Part shown: in pieces, positions 42,842 through 51,334 of the stretch | Numbering within the stretch: the stretch's first letter is position 1 | Layout: each line of letters begins with the position of its first letter | From: Labrys okinawensis | GTDB taxonomy: Bacteria > Pseudomonadota > Alphaproteobacteria > Rhizobiales > Labraceae | NCBI RefSeq assembly: GCF_002982075.1 | Contig: NZ_PUEJ01000006.1 | Location: 310,001 to 374,000, forward strand | Direction of reading: 5' to 3' | DNA length: 64,000 nucleotides | Notes under the pieces: model-generated | The model's input: the letters and a program-made list of their open reading frames with translations, nothing else | What the model was told of the DNA's origin: nothing | Database searches by the model: none | Position numbers and translations under genes: made by a program

Positions 42842-43597
42842 ATGTCGGGTCAAGGAAAGATCGCCATCGTCACGGGCGCCGCCAGCGGCATCGGCAAGGC
42901 CGTCGCGCATGCGCTGCTGGCCGATGGCTGGTCTGTCGTGTTCACGGGGCGCCGCCAGGAGGCCCTGGAAGCCGCCATCGCCGAAAGCCCGCATGCGGCC
43001 TCCGGCCGCGCCATCGCCTCTGACGTCACCGATCCCGCTTCCGTCACGGCGCTGTTCGACGCCGCCGTCGCCGCGCTCGGCCGCGTGGACCTCGTGTTCA
43101 ACAATGCCGGCACCATCGCGCCCGGCGTGCCGATCGAGGACCTGCCCTTCGAACAATGGAAGGCGGTGATCGACACAAACGTCAGCGGCGTGTTCCTGTG
43201 CACCAAGGAAGCCTTCCGCGTGATGAAGGCGCAGGAGCCGCGGGGCGGGCGCATCATCAACAATGGCTCGATCTCGGCCACCTCGCCGCGCCCGAATTCG
43301 GCGCCCTACACCGCCTCCAAGCATGCAGTGACCGGCCTGACCAAGTCCTCGTCGCTGGACGGCCGCAAATATGACATCGCCTGCGGCCAGATCGACATCG
43401 GCAACACGCTGACGCCGATGGCGTCCAAGATGCCGGGCGGCGTGCCGCAGGCCGACGGCTCGATCAAGCCCGAGCCGACCTTCGACGTGAAGCATGTCGC
43501 CGATGCGGTGGTCTATATGGCCGGCCTGCCGCTCGAGGCCAATGTGCAGTTCATGACGGTGATGGCCACCAAGATGCCGCTGGTGGGGCGCGGGTAG
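42842..43597 (+). CDS. Short-chain dehydrogenase/reductase (SDR)
   Basis: 251 residues, classical SDR. The NAD(P)-binding motif [11 protein letters not shown], the NNAG motif and the catalytic Ser/Tyr/Lys (NNGSISA, YTASK) are intact. An Arg pair after the second strand (TGRRQEAL) would favour NADPH. The substrate is unknown. The ATG at 42842 has GGAGGAA upstream and gives a normal family start. Confidence 0.88.
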   Translation: MSGQGKIAIVTGAASGIGKAVAHALLADGWSVVFTGRRQEALEAAIAESPHAASGRAIASDVTDPASVTALFDAAVAALGRVDLVFNNAGTIAPGVPIEDLPFEQWKAVIDTNVSGVFLCTKEAFRVMKAQEPRGGRIINNGSISATSPRPNSAPYTASKHAVTGLTKSSSLDGRKYDIACGQIDIGNTLTPMASKMPGGVPQADGSIKPEPTFDVKHVADAVVYMAGLPLEANVQFMTVMATKMPLVGRG

Positions 43598-43644
43598 GCG
43601 AGGAACCGGGCGCGCCGATCCGGCCGCGCACGGCGTTCGAAGCA

Positions 43645-43729
43645 CGGTGTGCCGATCTCCAGATCGGCACCACCCCCTTGCCGGTGAGCGCTTTGGCGCG
43701 AGAATGCCGATCTGGAGATCGGCACACCG
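43645..43729. repeat. Intergenic perfect inverted repeat, family D
   Basis: Two perfectly complementary 25-bp arms (43645-43669 and 43705-43729) containing TGCCGATCTCCAGATCGGCA, itself a palindrome. It lies between convergent genes and may serve both as terminator. Confidence 0.92.
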
Positions 43730-43738
43730 AAAAGGGCC

Positions 43739-44122
43739 TCAGGCCCCTCTTCTCGCCGCCGGCAGCGCGCAGATCTCCTCGCCCGAGAAGGCGCGCGAAC
43801 GGGTGATGAACCGCTTTTCCGTGCCGTTCTCCAGGGAGAACATGCCGCCGCGCCCCGGCACCACGTCGATGATCAGCTGGGTGTGGCTCCAGGCGGCGAA
43901 TTGCGGGGCGCTGATATAGACGGGCGCCTCGCCGATGCTGCCCAGCAGCACGTCCTGGTCCCCGATGATGAACTCGCCTTGGCTGTAGCACATCGGCGAG
44001 GAGCCGTCGCAGCACCCGCCCGACTGGTGGAACAGCACGGGGCCGTAGCGGGCCTGGAGGCTGGCGATCAGGTCGAGAGCGGCGGGCGTTGCCGTTACCC
44101 GTTCGAGACTGGCATCGGGCAT
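43739..44122 (-). CDS. DUF779 family protein
   Basis: 127 residues with a Cys-rich segment HQSGGCCDGSSPMCY, followed by DVLLGSIGEAPVYIS and AWSHTQLIIDVVPGRGGMFSLE. This is the DUF779 family, often found next to acetaldehyde dehydrogenase genes and sometimes annotated as acetaldehyde dehydrogenase-associated; the Cys pair suggests metal or redox binding. The ATG at 44122 with GGGGAGC upstream is preferred to 44140. It lies downstream of the aldehyde dehydrogenase gene, with a hairpin repeat between. Confidence 0.88.
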   Translation of the reverse strand: MPDASLERVTATPAALDLIASLQARYGPVLFHQSGGCCDGSSPMCYSQGEFIIGDQDVLLGSIGEAPVYISAPQFAAWSHTQLIIDVVPGRGGMFSLENGTEKRFITRSRAFSGEEICALPAARRGA

Positions 44123-44157
44123 GATCGCTCCCCTTTTCATAATGAATCACCATCTCG

Positions 44158-44245
44158 CGTCATTGCGAGCGCAGCGAAGCAATTCAGAAGCCGCAAATGC
44201 CGTGCCTGAACAAGCCTGGATTGCTTCGCTGCGCTCGCAATGACG
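44158..44245. repeat. Intergenic inverted repeat, family C (copy 1)
   Basis: Arms of about 26 bp: CGTCATTGCGAGCGCAGCGA and its complement at the right end (ending CGCAATGACG), with an unrelated centre. The same element is at 47292-47379. Confidence 0.92.
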
Positions 44246-44326
44246 GCAAGGTCGCCGATGTCTCACTATCTTGCAAAAAGGGTCGCCCGGTACGAGACCG
44301 GGCGACCAAGTCGATCCGAGCACGGA

Positions 44327-45844
44327 TCAGAAGAAGCCAAGCTTCTTGGGGGAGTAGCTGACCAGCATGTTCTTGGTCTGCTGGTAGTGATCGAGCATCT
44401 TCTTGTGGTTCTCGCGGCCGATGCCGGACTGCTTGTAGCCGCCGAAGGCCGCATGGGCCGGATAGGCGTGGTAGCAATTGGTCCAGACGCGGCCGGCCTG
44501 GATGGCGCGGCCGAAGCGATAAGCGCGCGTGCCGTCACGCGTCCAGATGCCGGCGCCGAGGCCGTAGAGCGTATCGTTGGCGATAGAAAGCGCTTCCTCG
44601 TCGTCCTTGAAGGTGGTGACGGAAACCACCGGGCCGAAGATCTCCTCCTGGAAGATCCGCATCTTGTTGTGGCCCTTGAACACCGTCGGCTTGACGTAAT
44701 AGCCGCCGGCGAGCTCGCCGGGCAGGTCGGCACGCTCGCCGCCGATCAGCACCTCGGCGCCTTCCTGGCGGCCGATGTCGAAATAGCTCAGGATCTTTTC
44801 GAGCTGCTCGGAGGAGGCCTGCGCGCCGATCATGGTGGCGGGATCGAGCGGATCGCCCTGCCTGATGGCGGCGACGCGCTTCAGCGCCTTCTCGATGAAG
44901 CGGTCATAGATGCTCTCATGCACGAGGGCGCGGCTCGGGCATGTGCAGACCTCGCCCTGGTTGAGGGCGAACATCACGAAGCCCTCGATTGCCTTGTCGA
45001 GGAAATCGTCGTCCTCGGCGGCAACGTCCTTGAAGAAGATGTTGGGCGACTTGCCGCCGAGCTCCAGCGTCACCGGGATCAGGTTCTGGCTGGCATATTG
45101 CATGATCAGGCGGCCGGTGGTGGTCTCGCCGGTGAAGGCGATCTTCGCGATCCGGTTCGACGAGGCCAGAGGCTTGCCGGCTTCCAGCCCGAAGCCGTTG
45201 ACAATGTTGAGCACACCGGGCGGCAGGATGTCGGCGATCAGCTCGGCCAGGACCAGGATGGAGGCGGGCGTCTGCTCGGCCGGCTTGATCACCACGCAAT
45301 TGCCGGCGGCGAGCGCCGGGGCGAGCTTCCAGACCGCCATCAAGAGCGGGAAGTTCCAGGGGATGATCTGGCCGACGACGCCGAGCGGCTCATGGAAATG
45401 ATAGGCGACGGTGTCGTGGTCGATCTCGGAGATGCCGCCTTCCTGGGCGCGCAGCACGCCGGCGAAATAGCGGAAATGGTCGACACCGAGCGGCAAATCG
45501 GCGGCCATGCTCTCGCGGATCGGCTTGCCGTTGTCCCAGGTCTCGGCCAGAGCGAGCGTTTCCAGATTGTCTTCCATCACCTGGGCGATGCGCAGCAGCA
45601 GCAGCGAACGCTCCGCCGCACTGGTACGGCCCCAGGCGTCCTTGGCGGCGTGGGCGGCGTCGAGGGCGGCTTCGACGTCGGCGGCATCGGAGCGGGCGAC
45701 CTCGCACAGAACCCGACCGTTGACGGGTGAAGTGTTCTCGAAATATTTGCCGCTGCGCGGCCCCACCCACTGGCCGCCGATGAAATTGCCATATCGTGGC
45801 TTGAACAGCGTTCCGGGCGAGCGGACGATCTCGGGCTTATTCAT
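44327..45844 (-). CDS. Aldehyde dehydrogenase, acetaldehyde dehydrogenase type (ExaC/AldB-like)
   Basis: 505 residues, NAD(P)-dependent. Conserved segments: [21 protein letters not shown] (NAD binding), [10 protein letters not shown], the general base Glu in [10 protein letters not shown], and the catalytic Cys in [11 protein letters not shown]. The C-terminal [13 protein letters not shown] is also typical. Together with the DUF779 gene and the GAF-Fis regulator, the likely role is oxidation of acetaldehyde or similar short aldehydes to the acid. An AAGGAGGAA ribosome site precedes the start, and an inverted-repeat operator lies about 120 bp upstream. Confidence 0.92.
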   Translation of the reverse strand: MNKPEIVRSPGTLFKPRYGNFIGGQWVGPRSGKYFENTSPVNGRVLCEVARSDAADVEAALDAAHAAKDAWGRTSAAERSLLLLRIAQVMEDNLETLALAETWDNGKPIRESMAADLPLGVDHFRYFAGVLRAQEGGISEIDHDTVAYHFHEPLGVVGQIIPWNFPLLMAVWKLAPALAAGNCVVIKPAEQTPASILVLAELIADILPPGVLNIVNGFGLEAGKPLASSNRIAKIAFTGETTTGRLIMQYASQNLIPVTLELGGKSPNIFFKDVAAEDDDFLDKAIEGFVMFALNQGEVCTCPSRALVHESIYDRFIEKALKRVAAIRQGDPLDPATMIGAQASSEQLEKILSYFDIGRQEGAEVLIGGERADLPGELAGGYYVKPTVFKGHNKMRIFQEEIFGPVVSVTTFKDDEEALSIANDTLYGLGAGIWTRDGTRAYRFGRAIQAGRVWTNCYHAYPAHAAFGGYKQSGIGRENHKKMLDHYQQTKNMLVSYSPKKLGFF

Positions 45845-45960
45845 GCAACTTCCTCCTTGAGCGCGCCAATTGATGGTTCTGGGCTGGCGTCGTCGGGGAA
45901 GGAGGATGGGCGTGACCGGGGCGCTTGTCAGGATAGGCGCGGACGATGGCGGCAGCGATG

Positions 45961-45978
45961 TGTCTCAGGGATGAGACA
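45961..45978. promoter_or_regulatory. Candidate operator of the GAF-Fis regulator
   Basis: Perfect inverted repeat TGTCTCA-GGGA-TGAGACA about 120 bp before the aldehyde dehydrogenase start and about 80 bp after the regulator stop. AcoR-type Fis regulators bind such TGTCxx/xxGACA inverted repeats. No sigma-54 -24/-12 box is visible between it and the gene. Confidence 0.55.
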
Positions 45979-45999
45979 GGTTGAGATACCAGATCGCCC

Positions 46000-46059
46000 T
46001 TTCGGCGTGCCGATTTCCTCAGCTCCATCAAGAGATGGAGCGGGATCGGCATACCGAAG
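46000..46059. repeat. Short inverted repeat, family H (copy 2)
   Basis: Arms CTTCGGCGTGCCGAT and ATCGGCATACCGAAG (two mismatches) enclose TCCTCAGCTCCATCAAGAGA, the same core as at 27722-27765. It ends at the stop codon of the regulator gene. Confidence 0.7.
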
Positions 46060-47061
46060 TCAGCTCTCCCGCCCCAGGCCCAGTCGCGCGATCTTGCGAT
46101 GCATGGTGGCACGGCTGACGCCGAGCAGGCGGGCCGCGGCCGAGACATTGCCCTTCGCCCTCGACAGCGCCTGGCGCACGGCGGCACGCTCGCCGGCGAG
46201 CAGACCGTCGCCGGGCCGAACCGTTTCGCCATCGACGAGATCGCTGGCCGGGAAGGGATTGCGCAGATGCTCGTCCGTCAGCCCATAGACGAGGCGCGCG
46301 GCCCGGCTGGCGCCGATGACGAGATCCTCCCTGTCGACGGCGAGCAGGCCGGCCGGGCCGGCCCCTGCATCGGGCCCGACCAGGATGCGCGCATGGCGGA
46401 AGGCCTCGCGGAAATGCTGGGTCTCGATGCGGGTAGCCGCATCCCGTGTCGCAGCCGCCACCAGTTTGAGGATGCCAGGCGTCAGGTCGGACCGGCAGGT
46501 CGAGACGTCGAGCGTGCCCATCAGGCGGCCATTCGCGTCCCAGATCGGCGCCACCGTGCAGCTCAGCCCGATATTGCGGGTGAGGAAATGCTGGTCGCGA
46601 TGGATGGTCAGCGCGCGCCCTTCCGCGATGCAGGTGCCGACACCGTTGGTGCCCTCGCTCTGCTCGCTCCAGACCATGCCGGTCCACAGGCCGAGAGCCT
46701 CGAAATCGGCATCGTCCCCCGCTACGCCGCGCCGATCCAGCGGCACGCCGTCATCATCGGTGAGGAGCACGCAGCAGCCGGCGTCACCGACCGCCTGGAA
46801 CAGGCGGTCGAGCGTTCCCTGCGCCAGCCGTACCAGCAGCTCCATGCGCGACAAGGCCGCCTTGAATTCGCTGTCGCCGAGGCGAAGGGGCGGCGGGGCA
46901 TGGTCGGGATCGAGACCGTAATGGCTCATGGAGCGCGACCAGGAGGCTGCGACCGCTGACTGCGCACTCGAGGTGCCGTCATTCAAGGTGGCATAGACCA
47001 GATCCGCGTGATGCGGACGGTCCGACTTACCCATTCCCGGCATTCGCTCCGCCCTCCGCAT
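46060..47061 (-). CDS. GAF and Fis-type HTH transcriptional regulator (AcoR-like, without AAA+ domain)
   Basis: 333 residues. The N-terminal half matches the sensor part of AcoR/acetoin-type activators: ASWSRSMSHYGLDPD, a GAF domain with EQSEGTNGVGTCIAEGRALTI-like sequence, and THFL-like QHFLTRNIGLSCTVAPI. The C-terminus is a Fis-type HTH (VRQALSRAKGNVSAAARLLG). The sigma-54-interacting AAA+ ATPase domain, with its Walker A and GAFTGA motifs, is absent, so it should act as a conventional DNA-binding regulator. The likely target is the neighbouring aldehyde dehydrogenase gene. The start may instead be 47043 or 47034. Confidence 0.87.
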   Translation of the reverse strand: MRRAERMPGMGKSDRPHHADLVYATLNDGTSSAQSAVAASWSRSMSHYGLDPDHAPPPLRLGDSEFKAALSRMELLVRLAQGTLDRLFQAVGDAGCCVLLTDDDGVPLDRRGVAGDDADFEALGLWTGMVWSEQSEGTNGVGTCIAEGRALTIHRDQHFLTRNIGLSCTVAPIWDANGRLMGTLDVSTCRSDLTPGILKLVAAATRDAATRIETQHFREAFRHARILVGPDAGAGPAGLLAVDREDLVIGASRAARLVYGLTDEHLRNPFPASDLVDGETVRPGDGLLAGERAAVRQALSRAKGNVSAAARLLGVSRATMHRKIARLGLGRES

Positions 47062-47407
47062 GCATTCCGACAGGGGGAGCCCGACAGGTCACTCCCGGCA
47101 TCGACGCGGTTGCCGGTATCTTCCGCCGGAATTTCCCGGCCTGTCAATTGCAGCAGCGATTTTGGCCCGCTCTCAAAGCGCTTTGGAGAACGAATTTGTC
47201 ATTCGATGCGTCAACATCGCGCAGAGGCGGCAGATTCAACCTCCTTCCGGCTTACGATACAGTTGCAGTTCCTGTTCCCAGCGGCCTCTATCGTCATTGC
47301 GAGCACAGCGAAGCAATCCAAGAGCCGAGAAACACGGCATCCGTGGCTTCTGGATTGCTTCGCTACGCTCGCAATGACGGTGCAACAACAGAACTACGAC
47401 TGTAGTC
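47062..47407. other. Intergenic region with a family-C repeat
   Basis: About 345 bp upstream of the regulator and downstream of the HyuA-like gene. The only recognisable structure is the inverted repeat at 47292-47379; the rest should hold the regulator promoter. Confidence 0.55.
47292..47379. repeat. Intergenic inverted repeat, family C (copy 2)
   Basis: CGTCATTGCGAGCACAGCGA pairs with TCGCTACGCTCGCAATGACG with small mismatches. Same family as 44158-44245. Confidence 0.92.
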
Positions 47408-49396
47408 CTACACACTGATCCTGGGCCGGCCCGACGCCCGGGCCGTCACCAGCGCCTCCACGAACAATTCCCGGCCCTCGGCCACGACCTTTTTCTCGTC
47501 GACGCTCACCGAGGTCTCGACGGTAGCGGCGCCCGCGGTACGCGCGTCGCCCTCGGCCTGGACCCGGGCCGCCTCCTGCGCGTGAACCAAGGCTTCACCG
47601 AGATCGAGAATGTCGCGCGTCCCGGAGCGGGTGAACACCCGGAAGATGCCCTCCACCGGCTGCAGCACCTTAACCTCGGCCGAGACATGCACGCCGCCGA
47701 CCACGGCGCCGACCGCATTGGCGACCTCGGCATGTTCGGGCACCAGCGAGGGCGCGCCGACCAGGCCGGCGATGTCGCCGTAATAGGTCGCGGCGGAAGC
47801 GCCGAGCCCGACCACCGGCGCCGTCAGCGACAGGCCGATCCTGACGAGGCCGCTATGGCCGTCGAGTGCCGCCACCGCCAAGGCATGGCGCGACAGGCCT
47901 GCTTCTCGGAAGCCGTCCTCGGCCAAAGCGCATTCCAGCAGGAACTCGGCCGAGCGGCGGGTCAGGGTCTCGATGATCCGCCGCGCCAGTTCCTCGGCAC
48001 CGCCGGCAAAGGGCAGCCCCATGGCGTTGCGCCGCCTGGCGAACAGCGTCAGGCCCTTCTCGGCCGCCGCCTGGTCCCAGGCGCGATGCAGCCCGAGCTG
48101 GTGGGCGGCATCGGAAGGCGTCAGCGCCGCCATGATGGCGAGGCGCCGGTTGACCAGGCGCTGCAGGGCATTGAACTCGCGCCGGTTGTTGATCAGCTTG
48201 TCGGCGGCCATCGGCCCGGCCTCCAGCCGCGCCAGCACCTCGGCCTCCAGCGCCGGCAATTCCGCCAGGGGCGGATGCAGGCGCAAGGCGAAGCGGCCGA
48301 AGAGGTCGTTGGGCAGATCGGCCCTGAGCTGGCGCTCGAGCGTCGAATGCACGAGCTCGGCATGGCTTTCGGCGAGCAGGGACAGGGGCACGGCACGGCG
48401 GGGGCCGAGCTTGAGCGCGGTATCCAGGCCATGCTGCTCGATCGCCACCTCGCTGTCGCCGCCAAGGCCGCAGGTGCGGATGGCGATGGCTTCCACCATG
48501 GTGCGGAAGCCGCCGATCAGGGCGCCGGCCGGGTCGATGCGGGGCCTCGCACCGCGCAGCACGACGACATCGGTGGTGGTGCCGCCGATGTCGGAAATCA
48601 GGGCGTCCGGGGCGCCGGCGAGGAAGGCGCCGCCCACGGCGCTGGCGGCCGGGCCCGAAAAGATCGTCTCGATCGGCTTGGCCTTGGCGACCTCGGCCGC
48701 CACCAGCGAGCCGTCGCCGCGCACCACCATCAGGGGCGCGGCGATGCCGAGTGCGGCGAGCCGCCCCTCGGTCGCGGCGATCAGCGCCTCGAGCAGATGG
48801 ATCAGGCGGGCATTGAGCACGCAGGTGAGCGCCCGCTTCGGCCCATCCAGCCTGGCGGAGAGCTCGTGGCCGCAGGTGACGGGCAGGCCGGTTTCACGCC
48901 GCAGGATCTCGCGGGCCGCGATTTCATGGCTGGGATCGAGCACGGCAAAGCGTCCGGTCACCGCAAACCCGGTCAGCCCCGGCGCCAAAGCGCGGGCCTG
49001 CTCGGCGAGGCCGGCCTCGTCGAGAGGCGCGCGGACCTGGCCCATGGCGTCATGCCCGCCGGCGATCAGCAGGACCGGATCGCCGTTCAACGCAGCCTTG
49101 AGATCCGGCCGCTCGGCGTCGTCGGCATCGAAGCCGATATAGACGAGGCCGACGCGCCCGCCCTGCCCCTCCACCATGGCATTGGTGGCGAGCGTGGTGG
49201 AGAGCGAGACCAGGGCGATATGCGCGGGCGCGACGGCGGACTGGGCCAGCACCGCACCGACGGCCCCGCCGACACCGATGGCGAGATCATGATGGGTGGT
49301 CAGCGACTTGGCCTTGGCGAGAACGCCCTTCTCTTCGTCATAGAGGACGGCATCGGTGAAGGTGCCGCCCGTATCGATACCCAACAAAACAGCCAT
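47408..49396 (-). CDS. Hydantoinase/oxoprolinase family protein, HyuA-like
   Basis: 662 residues. The N-terminal ATPase-like motif LLGIDTGGTFTDAVLYD, the TTLATNAMVEG segment and SDIGGTTTDVVVLRGARP are typical of HyuA/acetone carboxylase beta-type subunits. These enzymes normally act with a HyuB partner of about 500-600 residues, and none is encoded next to it here. The substrate (hydantoin, 5-oxoproline, N-methylhydantoin or other) cannot be assigned. An orphan gene. Confidence 0.87.
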   Translation of the reverse strand: MAVLLGIDTGGTFTDAVLYDEEKGVLAKAKSLTTHHDLAIGVGGAVGAVLAQSAVAPAHIALVSLSTTLATNAMVEGQGGRVGLVYIGFDADDAERPDLKAALNGDPVLLIAGGHDAMGQVRAPLDEAGLAEQARALAPGLTGFAVTGRFAVLDPSHEIAAREILRRETGLPVTCGHELSARLDGPKRALTCVLNARLIHLLEALIAATEGRLAALGIAAPLMVVRGDGSLVAAEVAKAKPIETIFSGPAASAVGGAFLAGAPDALISDIGGTTTDVVVLRGARPRIDPAGALIGGFRTMVEAIAIRTCGLGGDSEVAIEQHGLDTALKLGPRRAVPLSLLAESHAELVHSTLERQLRADLPNDLFGRFALRLHPPLAELPALEAEVLARLEAGPMAADKLINNRREFNALQRLVNRRLAIMAALTPSDAAHQLGLHRAWDQAAAEKGLTLFARRRNAMGLPFAGGAEELARRIIETLTRRSAEFLLECALAEDGFREAGLSRHALAVAALDGHSGLVRIGLSLTAPVVGLGASAATYYGDIAGLVGAPSLVPEHAEVANAVGAVVGGVHVSAEVKVLQPVEGIFRVFTRSGTRDILDLGEALVHAQEAARVQAEGDARTAGAATVETSVSVDEKKVVAEGRELFVEALVTARASGRPRISV

Positions 49397-49729
49397 GATG
49401 TCAGCTACGCCCTATCAGATCTTTCTTGCTGATACGCGAATTCGAGCTGCGCCGCTTGCCCATACCGGCATTTTTTTGGACGGTGGCAGTCTTTCCCCGG
49501 GGCGTGGCGCGTTCAGGGCAATGCAGGTTTAGGCGAAAACGCCGCTTTGCTCTAACTCTTCGCTTCGATGCGCCTTTGCGATTCGAGGTGAGTCGGTGAA
49601 ATCGTAAAGCGCTTCGGCTATAGGGCGATGCAGCGCCTCCGGGTGTGGAACTTCCTCCGTCGGCTGCGGATGTCCGCGATATCGATGACTTGAACGTCCT
49701 TTCAGTATTTGAGAAATGCGAGGCTGCCC
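49397..49729. other. Intergenic region between HyuA-like and XRE genes
   Basis: 333 bp between divergent genes. No gene, repeat or clear promoter motif that I can support; it should hold both promoters. Confidence 0.5.
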
Positions 49730-50002
49730 ATGATCACCGCTGCCCAGATGCGCGCTGCCCGTGCCCTGCTCGGCATCGACCAGCGCCAGCTCGCTGACCT
49801 GTCGGGGGTTTCCCTGCCGACGGTTCAGCGCATGGAGGCGAGCGAGGGCAATGTTCGCGGCGTGGTCGATACGTTGACGAAAGTGATCGAGGCCCTTGAT
49901 CGAGCCGGCGTCGAGCTGATCGGCGACAACGCCGTCAGCCGCGAGGGTGGGCGAGGCGTGCGCCTCAAGCTGCCCAAATCGCCGGAAAGCCCCTCGGCCT
50001 GA
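49730..50002 (+). CDS. XRE family transcriptional regulator
   Basis: 90 residues with a single helix-turn-helix: MRAARALLGIDQRQLADLSG followed by VSLPTVQRMEAS, then VVDTLTKVIEALDRAGVELIG, the usual pattern of small Cro/C1-type regulators in alphaproteobacteria. There is no adjacent toxin gene. The ATG at 49730 is preferred to the TTG at 49709. The target is unknown. Confidence 0.85.
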   Translation: MITAAQMRAARALLGIDQRQLADLSGVSLPTVQRMEASEGNVRGVVDTLTKVIEALDRAGVELIGDNAVSREGGRGVRLKLPKSPESPSA

Positions 50003-50065
50003 TCCGGAGTGCGGCTCGCGGCGGAGGACCGGCACCGCGGCACGGCGAAATCCCCGCATCCCGAA

Positions 50066-50100
50066 TAAAAAGGCCGGCCGGGACGATGTCCGGGCCGGCC
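50066..50100 (-). terminator. Rho-independent terminator of the RND efflux operon
   Basis: On the minus strand, a 13-bp GGCCGGCC-rich stem with one mismatch followed by TTTTT. It lies about 50 bp after the stop of the membrane fusion protein gene. Confidence 0.82.
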
Positions 50101-50151
50101 AGGCTGCGCCGCGACGGGCCGAGGCGAGGCCCCGTCGTTCGCTGGAAGGAA

Positions 50152-51324
50152 TCAGGCGCCCGCCTTCTGCGGCAGGGGTTGGACCGGCATGCCCGGGAAG
50201 ATCTTCTGGATGTTGCCGGCGATGATCTGGTCGGTTTCCTTCACCCCCTTGGTCACCGCGATCAGCGGCCCCTGGGCCGGGCCGAGTTCGACCAGGCGCA
50301 TCTCCACCTTGTTGCCCTCGCCGACGACATAGACATATTTGCCGAGCTGGCTCGAACCGAGGGCGGCCTGCGGCACCAGCAGCGTGTCGGGCCGTTCGCC
50401 GATGCTCAGCCGAAGATTGACATATTGGCCGGGCAGCAGGCTGCGGTCGGCATTGGCGGTGGTGGCGCGGGCGGTGATGGTGCCGGTGGCGCGGTCGACG
50501 ACATTGTCCAGGAAGGTGAGCTCGCCCTGATGGCTCGCCTCGTTCTGGCCGGGCACGATGATGTCGGCCAGGACCTTGCCGGCTGCCTTGGCCTTGAGGA
50601 TCTGCGTGAGCTCGGCCTCCGTCGGCGTGAACGTCACATAGATCGGGCTGAGCTGCACCAGCGTATTGAGCACGGTGCCGCCAGGGCTGACCAGCGTGCC
50701 GGCCGCGGCCTGGTTGCGGCCGAGCCGTCCGTCGAAGGGAGCCTTGATCTCGGTATAGGCAAGGTTGAGTTCCGCCGCCTGGATCGCCGCCTTGTCGGCA
50801 AGAAGGGTCGCCTCGCCCTGCTTGACCGCGCTGGTGCGCTGGTCGAACAGGTCCTTCGACAGGAAGCCTGTCTTGCTGAGGTCATTGCCGCGGGTGAGGC
50901 TGGTCTTGGCATATTCGAGCGCGGCGGTATCACGCTCGGCCTGGGCCTTCACCTGCGCCAGCGCGGCCTGATAGTCGCGCGCGTCGATCCGGTAGAGGAT
51001 GTCGCCCTGCTTCACATCGGTACCATCGGGCACGGCCTGGTCGAGCATATAGCCCGAGACCTTGGCCTGCAGGGCGATGCTGCGGATCGATTCCGTACGG
51101 GCGGGATAGTTGAGGAAGAGCGGAATGGACTTCTTGACCACGGAGGCGACCGGCACCGGCATGGCCTGCATGGCCGGTGCCGGATTGGCGGAGGCCGGCT
51201 TGCTCAGCACCCCGGCCAGGAGTTCCTGGCCGGCGGCGAGGAGATGCGGCTTGTCCTTGAGGTAGTAGCCGCCGCCTGCGGCGGCGACCACGACGATGGC
51301 GGTAGCGATTTTCCAGATACGCAT
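50152..51324 (-). CDS. RND efflux membrane fusion protein (AcrA/MexA-like)
   Basis: 390 residues. One N-terminal membrane anchor (IATAIVVVAAAGGGYYL), then the HlyD/lipoyl part (VSGYMLDQAVPDGTDVKQGD), a helical hairpin and its return half (TEIKAPFDGRLGRN), and the beta-barrel and membrane-proximal domains (LLPGQYVNLRLSIGE). It links the inner-membrane pump with an outer-membrane channel, which is not encoded here. It follows the pump gene by 10 bp. Confidence 0.93.
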   Translation of the reverse strand: MRIWKIATAIVVVAAAGGGYYLKDKPHLLAAGQELLAGVLSKPASANPAPAMQAMPVPVASVVKKSIPLFLNYPARTESIRSIALQAKVSGYMLDQAVPDGTDVKQGDILYRIDARDYQAALAQVKAQAERDTAALEYAKTSLTRGNDLSKTGFLSKDLFDQRTSAVKQGEATLLADKAAIQAAELNLAYTEIKAPFDGRLGRNQAAAGTLVSPGGTVLNTLVQLSPIYVTFTPTEAELTQILKAKAAGKVLADIIVPGQNEASHQGELTFLDNVVDRATGTITARATTANADRSLLPGQYVNLRLSIGERPDTLLVPQAALGSSQLGKYVYVVGEGNKVEMRLVELGPAQGPLIAVTKGVKETDQIIAGNIQKIFPGMPVQPLPQKAGA

Positions 51325-51334
51325 CGGTATCCCC

